Assembly (NCBI GenBank): GCA_002690445.1
Contig: NZER01000097.1
Location: 1-6,802 of the forward strand
Length of the DNA: 6,802 bases
DNA from: Candidatus Pacearchaeota archaeon
Lineage (GTDB): Archaea; Nanoarchaeota; Nanoarchaeia; Pacearchaeales; GW2011-AR1
Reading direction: 5' to 3'
Notes under the pieces: model-generated
Told to the model about the DNA's origin: nothing
Databases searched by the model: none
The model's input: the letters and a program-made list of their open reading frames with translations, nothing else
Part shown: positions 5,073-6,802 of the stretch, piece by piece
Layout of the letters: each line of letters begins with the position of its first letter
How positions within the stretch are numbered: position 1 is the first letter of the stretch
Program-made: the position numbers and the translations under genes

Positions 5073-5216
5073 GATATACCCCTTCGGGGTATATCAATAT
5101 TTGATGTCGAGTTCGATCTCGAGCGGGCTCAAGAAAGAAAGCTGGATATACCCCTTCGGGGTATATCAATATTTGATGTCGAACTCGAATTCTTCCAATT
5201 GTTGAATAATAGAAAC
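5073..5216 (+). repeat. 72-bp tandem duplication carrying perfect hairpins and family B
   Basis: GATATACCCC (5073-5082) pairs with GGGGTATATC (5086-5095) with a TTC loop. The identical hairpin recurs at 5145-5167. The 72-base unit starts with this hairpin and continues with AATATTTGATGTCGA and a family B block. About the first 38 bases are identical in both copies, after which the second decays. There is no U tract, so these are not standard terminators. The unit may have grown by slippage or unequal exchange. Confidence 0.8.
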
Positions 5217-5270
5217 TGGCAGAGGATTTGCATCAAAAGTCTTCTTAAATGCTTGGGTAGTTAAGAGTAC

Positions 5271-5299
5271 TTTACATGTCTTTGCCCACATGCTAGGCT
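5271..5299 (+). promoter_or_regulatory. Sigma70-type promoter of the 127-aa gene
   Basis: TTTACA (5271-5276), a 17-base spacer, and TAGGCT (5294-5299) with TG at 5291-5292 (extended -10). Related sequences lie before the next two cassettes at the same distance from the conserved start-of-transcript motif. Confidence 0.7.
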
Positions 5300-5306
5300 G
5301 TCTATG

Positions 5307-5328
5307 GTTGTTGGACATTGTCAATAAG
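5307..5328 (+). promoter_or_regulatory. Conserved start-of-transcript motif, copy 1
   Basis: GTTGTTGGACATTGT followed by CAATAAG begins 8 bases after the -10 box, so it covers about the first 20 transcribed bases. TTGGACATTGTCAA is nearly two-fold symmetric here. It could be an operator at +1 or a 5' tag in the RNA. Confidence 0.65.
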
Positions 5329-5400
5329 TATGTGGAACCGTTGAATGGCAGCGGCACAGGTACTTTGTGCGTGTTGCTGAAACCTTGAAAGGAATAGGCT

Positions 5401-5784
5401 ATGAGCATGAAAAATACCTTGACCCGAGAGTTGCTGGCCCAGCATGGGTATGAGGTGAAATTGTGGGACAGTGGCGACGGCGGCGATGACTACTGCGTCC
5501 TGAAGGAGTCGAACAAGTGGTTGGCCGCCATTTGTTACCACAAGGGCGAGTATATGTGGGGTTCTGTGCCCCATGCTGGCCAGCCTTGCATTGTCGCTTT
5601 GTGCGACATGGACAAGTTGCGGGCCGAGTACCCTGTCGAGTGGGCAGAGGCCGAGGCGAATGGCTACGACCACTACCCCATGGACAGCGACATGTCATGC
5701 ACCGTCGAAACGGTGTACGACACGCTGGAAGAAGCCTTGGCAGCATTAAAAGGGTTGCTGCCGGAAGGACTAGAAAAGAGCTAG
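5401..5784 (+). CDS. Hypothetical 127-aa acidic protein
   Basis: No family recognised. The start is the ATG at 5401, with AAAGGA (5388-5393) 7 bases before it. The ATG two codons later is too far from that site. The protein is acidic and soluble, with no signal or membrane segment. About residues 1-45 contain a short Asp/Gly turn (WDSGDGGDDYCVLKESNKW). A middle beta-like part (IVALCDMDKLRAEY) contains Cys, an Asp/Glu-rich part follows (EWAEAEANGYDHYPMDSDMS), and a C-terminal helix (YDTLEEALAALKGLLPEGL) ends it. The gene stands alone between its own promoter (5271), a leader of about 95 bases and a terminator (5804), the cassette plan repeated downstream. GC content is moderate, above that of the flanking repeats. 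Confidence 0.85.
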   Translation: MSMKNTLTRELLAQHGYEVKLWDSGDGGDDYCVLKESNKWLAAICYHKGEYMWGSVPHAGQPCIVALCDMDKLRAEYPVEWAEAEANGYDHYPMDSDMSCTVETVYDTLEEALAALKGLLPEGLEKS

Positions 5785-5803
5785 AAGACGTGTGCTGAAT
5801 TGT

Positions 5804-5830
5804 GGGCCGGGTAAAACCGGCCCTCTTTTT
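5804..5830 (+). terminator. Intrinsic terminator of the 127-aa gene
   Basis: GGGCCGG (5804-5810) pairs with CCGGCCC (5817-5823), loop GTAAAA, followed by TCTTTTT. It lies 19 bases after the stop codon. Stem and loop are almost identical to the terminator at 6427. Confidence 0.92.
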
Positions 5831-5835
5831 GTCTA

Positions 5836-5940
5836 CTGAGGATTCATAATCTTTTTAGATCTCTTCCCACCTGAGGATTCATAATCTTTTTAGATGCCTT
5901 CGGCTCGGAGGATTCATAATCTTTCTAGATGCCTTCGGTC
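5836..5940 (+). repeat. Three exact-period tandem copies of repeat A (35 bp)
   Basis: Units start at 5836, 5871 and 5906, exactly 35 bases apart. Each reads (CTG/CGG)AGGATTCATAATCTTT, then (T/C)TAGAT, then CTCTTCCCAC in unit 1 or GCCTTCGG in units 2 and 3. A fourth, decayed unit starts at 5941 (CTGAACC). The array starts 6 bases after the terminator tail. Confidence 0.9.
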
Positions 5941-5972
5941 CTGAACCTTTCCTTCTTGAGTCCTTCACAGTT

Positions 5973-6005
5973 GATGTCGAACTCGAGTGGCTCAAGAAAG
6001 AAAGG
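5973..6005 (+). repeat. Repeat family B copy
   Basis: GATGTCGAACTCGAG then TGGCTCAAGAAAGAAAGG. It matches copies at 5103, 5175 (partial), 6581 and 6622 (partial). It contains CTCGAG within a near-palindrome TCGAACTCGAG, and always follows the A repeats on the plus strand. Confidence 0.8.
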
Positions 6006-6046
6006 ATTTTTTTTATCCCAAAACATCTAATGAGTGCAATGAAAGC

Positions 6047-6075
6047 TTTTATGAAAAGCACACATATGCTAGCCT
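6047..6075 (+). promoter_or_regulatory. Sigma70-type promoter of the 86-aa gene
   Basis: TAGCCT (6070-6075) with TG one base upstream, and TTTTAT (6047-6052) 17 bases before it. Weaker than the 5271 promoter by match, but in the same place relative to the start-of-transcript motif. Confidence 0.6.
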
Positions 6076-6082
6076 TATAGGT

Positions 6083-6104
6083 GTTGTTGGACATTGTAAA
6101 TAAG
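6083..6104 (+). promoter_or_regulatory. Conserved start-of-transcript motif, copy 2
   Basis: GTTGTTGGACATTGT then AAATAAG, identical over 15 bases to the copy at 5307 and again 8 bases after the -10. Confidence 0.65.
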
Positions 6105-6157
6105 GTTTCGTTGTGGTGCGCATACCGCGCGCCGCCGTCTTTGGTATGGAGTTCGTC

Positions 6158-6418
6158 ATGAAAGCTACACGTAATCGAACTACAGTGTACCGCGCCGTGG
6201 GCGACTGTCTTGACATACTAAGCAGCCGCCTTGATGAAAGTCCTGCTGTTGACTTGGCTGACAACATAAATGAAAGTGTGTTGTACCTGTCATATATGGC
6301 AGACGTGTTTCATCAACTGGCTGACAGCCCAAGTCAACGCAAAAAGCTTTTCAGCACGCTTGCTGAAGAAGCAGACGACTTAGTTGAAGAAGTCGCCGTT
6401 GAATTCAAGACTGGCTAA
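6158..6418 (+). CDS. Hypothetical 86-aa acidic helical protein
   Basis: No family recognised. I choose the ATG at 6158 (product MKATRNRTTVYRAVGDCLDI...) because GGAG (6148-6151) precedes it by 6 bases. A GTG at 6113 in the same frame has no such site and would add 15 residues. The short basic N-terminus (KATRNR) is followed by mostly helical sequence: about residues 10-35 with CLDILSSRLDES, then NINESVLYLSYMADVFHQLA, then LFSTLAEEADDLVEEVAVEF at the acidic C-terminus. It looks like a small helical bundle or dimer, with no membrane segment. It is a single-gene cassette like its left neighbour, with promoter at 6047 and terminator at 6427. The function of either gene is not visible from context. 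Confidence 0.8.
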   Translation: MKATRNRTTVYRAVGDCLDILSSRLDESPAVDLADNINESVLYLSYMADVFHQLADSPSQRKKLFSTLAEEADDLVEEVAVEFKTG

Positions 6419-6426
6419 GACATAAG

Positions 6427-6453
6427 GGCCGGGTAAAACCGGCCTTTCTTTTT
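6427..6453 (+). terminator. Intrinsic terminator of the 86-aa gene
   Basis: GGCCGG (6427-6432) pairs with CCGGCC (6439-6444), loop GTAAAA, tail TTTCTTTTT. Stem and loop repeat the terminator at 5804 almost base for base, showing that the terminator belongs to the repeated cassette frame. Confidence 0.92.
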
Positions 6454-6458
6454 GCCCA

Positions 6459-6562
6459 CTGAGGATTCATTCTTTTTTTAGATCTCTTCCTACCTGAGGA
6501 TTTATAATCTTTCTAGATGCTTTCAGCCCGAAGGATTCATGTTCTGGTTAGATGCCTTCGGC
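6459..6562 (+). repeat. Three tandem copies of repeat A (35 bp)
   Basis: Units start at 6459, 6494 and 6529, again exactly 35 apart, with a decayed continuation from about 6563. The order of variants matches the array at 5836: unit 1 ends in CTCTTCCTAC, units 2 and 3 in GC(T/C)TTC(A/G)G. In the last unit CCGAAGG (6528-6534) and CCTTCGG can form a 7-bp stem. Terminator plus array were therefore copied as one block. Confidence 0.9.
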
Positions 6563-6580
6563 CTCGAGCCTTTCATGTTT

Positions 6581-6648
6581 GATGTCGAACTCGAGGGGCT
6601 CAAGAAAGAAAGCTGGCGTTTGATGTCGAGTTCGATTTCGAGCGGGCT
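6581..6648 (+). repeat. Two repeat family B copies
   Basis: GATGTCGAACTCGAG then GGGCTCAAGAAAGAAAGC at 6581-6613, and GATGTCGAGTTCGATTTCGA then GCGGGCT at 6622-6648. The second is of the longer type seen at 5103. Confidence 0.8.
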
Positions 6649-6730
6649 ACCCTCTCCTCCGTTCGTTCGAGCTCAACATCGACTGGCAAAGTTGAGCTCC
6701 GCCTGGCGGGGCAAAACGTAGTACAATGAG

Positions 6731-6790
6731 TTTACACAAGGCTGGTCATATGTGGTAGGCTGTCTGGTGTTGTTTGACATTGTTTAAAGG
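6731..6790 (+). promoter_or_regulatory. Promoter and start motif of a third cassette, gene beyond the window
   Basis: TAGGCT (6756-6761) with an extended TG. TTTACA at 6731-6736 is 19 bases upstream, or TACACA 17 upstream. GTTGTTTGACATTGT then TTAAAGG (6769-6790) starts 8 bases after the -10, as in copies 1 and 2. No coding start is visible in the 12 bases left. Confidence 0.6.
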
Positions 6791-6802
6791 TAACTAGTCG
6801 CT

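Noticed and set aside
5330..5391. Very short upstream ORFs (for example MAAAQVLCACC) in the leader of the 127-aa gene
   Set aside because: Too short to separate from chance and without a ribosome site.
4866..5408. Frames of 80-132 codons on both strands
   Set aside because: They consist of translated repeats and hairpins, with no ribosome sites.
2987..6562. CTGAGGA in repeat A as a hammerhead ribozyme core
   Set aside because: CTGANGA matches, but no stem II followed by GAAA at the right place was found in any copy.
2987..6562. CRISPR array
   Set aside because: The 35-bp units are directly tandem without spacers and vary between copies.

Overview
The window looks like accessory DNA from a bacteriophage or similar mobile replicon of a bacterium. 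The genes are all small (42 to 173 residues), several carry their own sigma70-like promoter and rho-independent terminator, Shine-Dalgarno sites are visible, and base composition changes sharply from block to block. I could not assign any protein to a named family, and the host cannot be identified from the sequence alone.

Layout. (1) Positions 1-1351 have no convincing long gene but are packed with stem-loops. On the minus strand the loops read as GAAA tetraloops and A-rich linkers, which suggests a structured RNA of about 1 kb or more transcribed leftwards. A 60-codon ORF with a good Shine-Dalgarno site (78-260, minus) lies at its 3' end, but it conflicts with a possible terminator there. 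(2) Positions 1355-1903 (minus) hold three tiny genes joined by exact TAAATG stop/start junctions. They read towards the structured RNA and may be co-transcribed with it. (3) Positions 1904-2205 are a 300-base divergent spacer with two strong stem-loop structures (2042-2130 and 2145-2189). (4) Positions 2206-2660 (plus) hold two small genes overlapping by ATGA. (5) Positions 2906-3034 hold a short ORF whose 3' end is made of a copy of a dispersed repeat. (6) Positions 3035-3975 are gene-free and filled with copies of several repeat families, apparently a graveyard of old gene cassettes. (7) Positions 4086-4607 (minus) hold a GC-rich gene for a protein with a strongly basic tail, with its own promoter, leader and terminator. 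(8) From about 4880 to the right end, gene cassettes follow one repeated plan: repeat block, sigma70-type promoter, conserved start-of-transcript motif, one small gene, then a near-identical terminator followed by three tandem 35-bp repeats. Two whole cassettes (genes at 5401 and 6158) and the start of a third are visible.

The two main signals are the apparent large structured RNA on the left and the modular regulatory cassettes on the right. The cassettes resemble in principle the promoter/stem-loop cassettes known to shuffle genes in T4-type phages, but the sequence here is not one I recognise. Repeat family A occurs at least 12 times, always on the plus strand, and only right of about position 2985. 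The window may therefore join two regions of different history.
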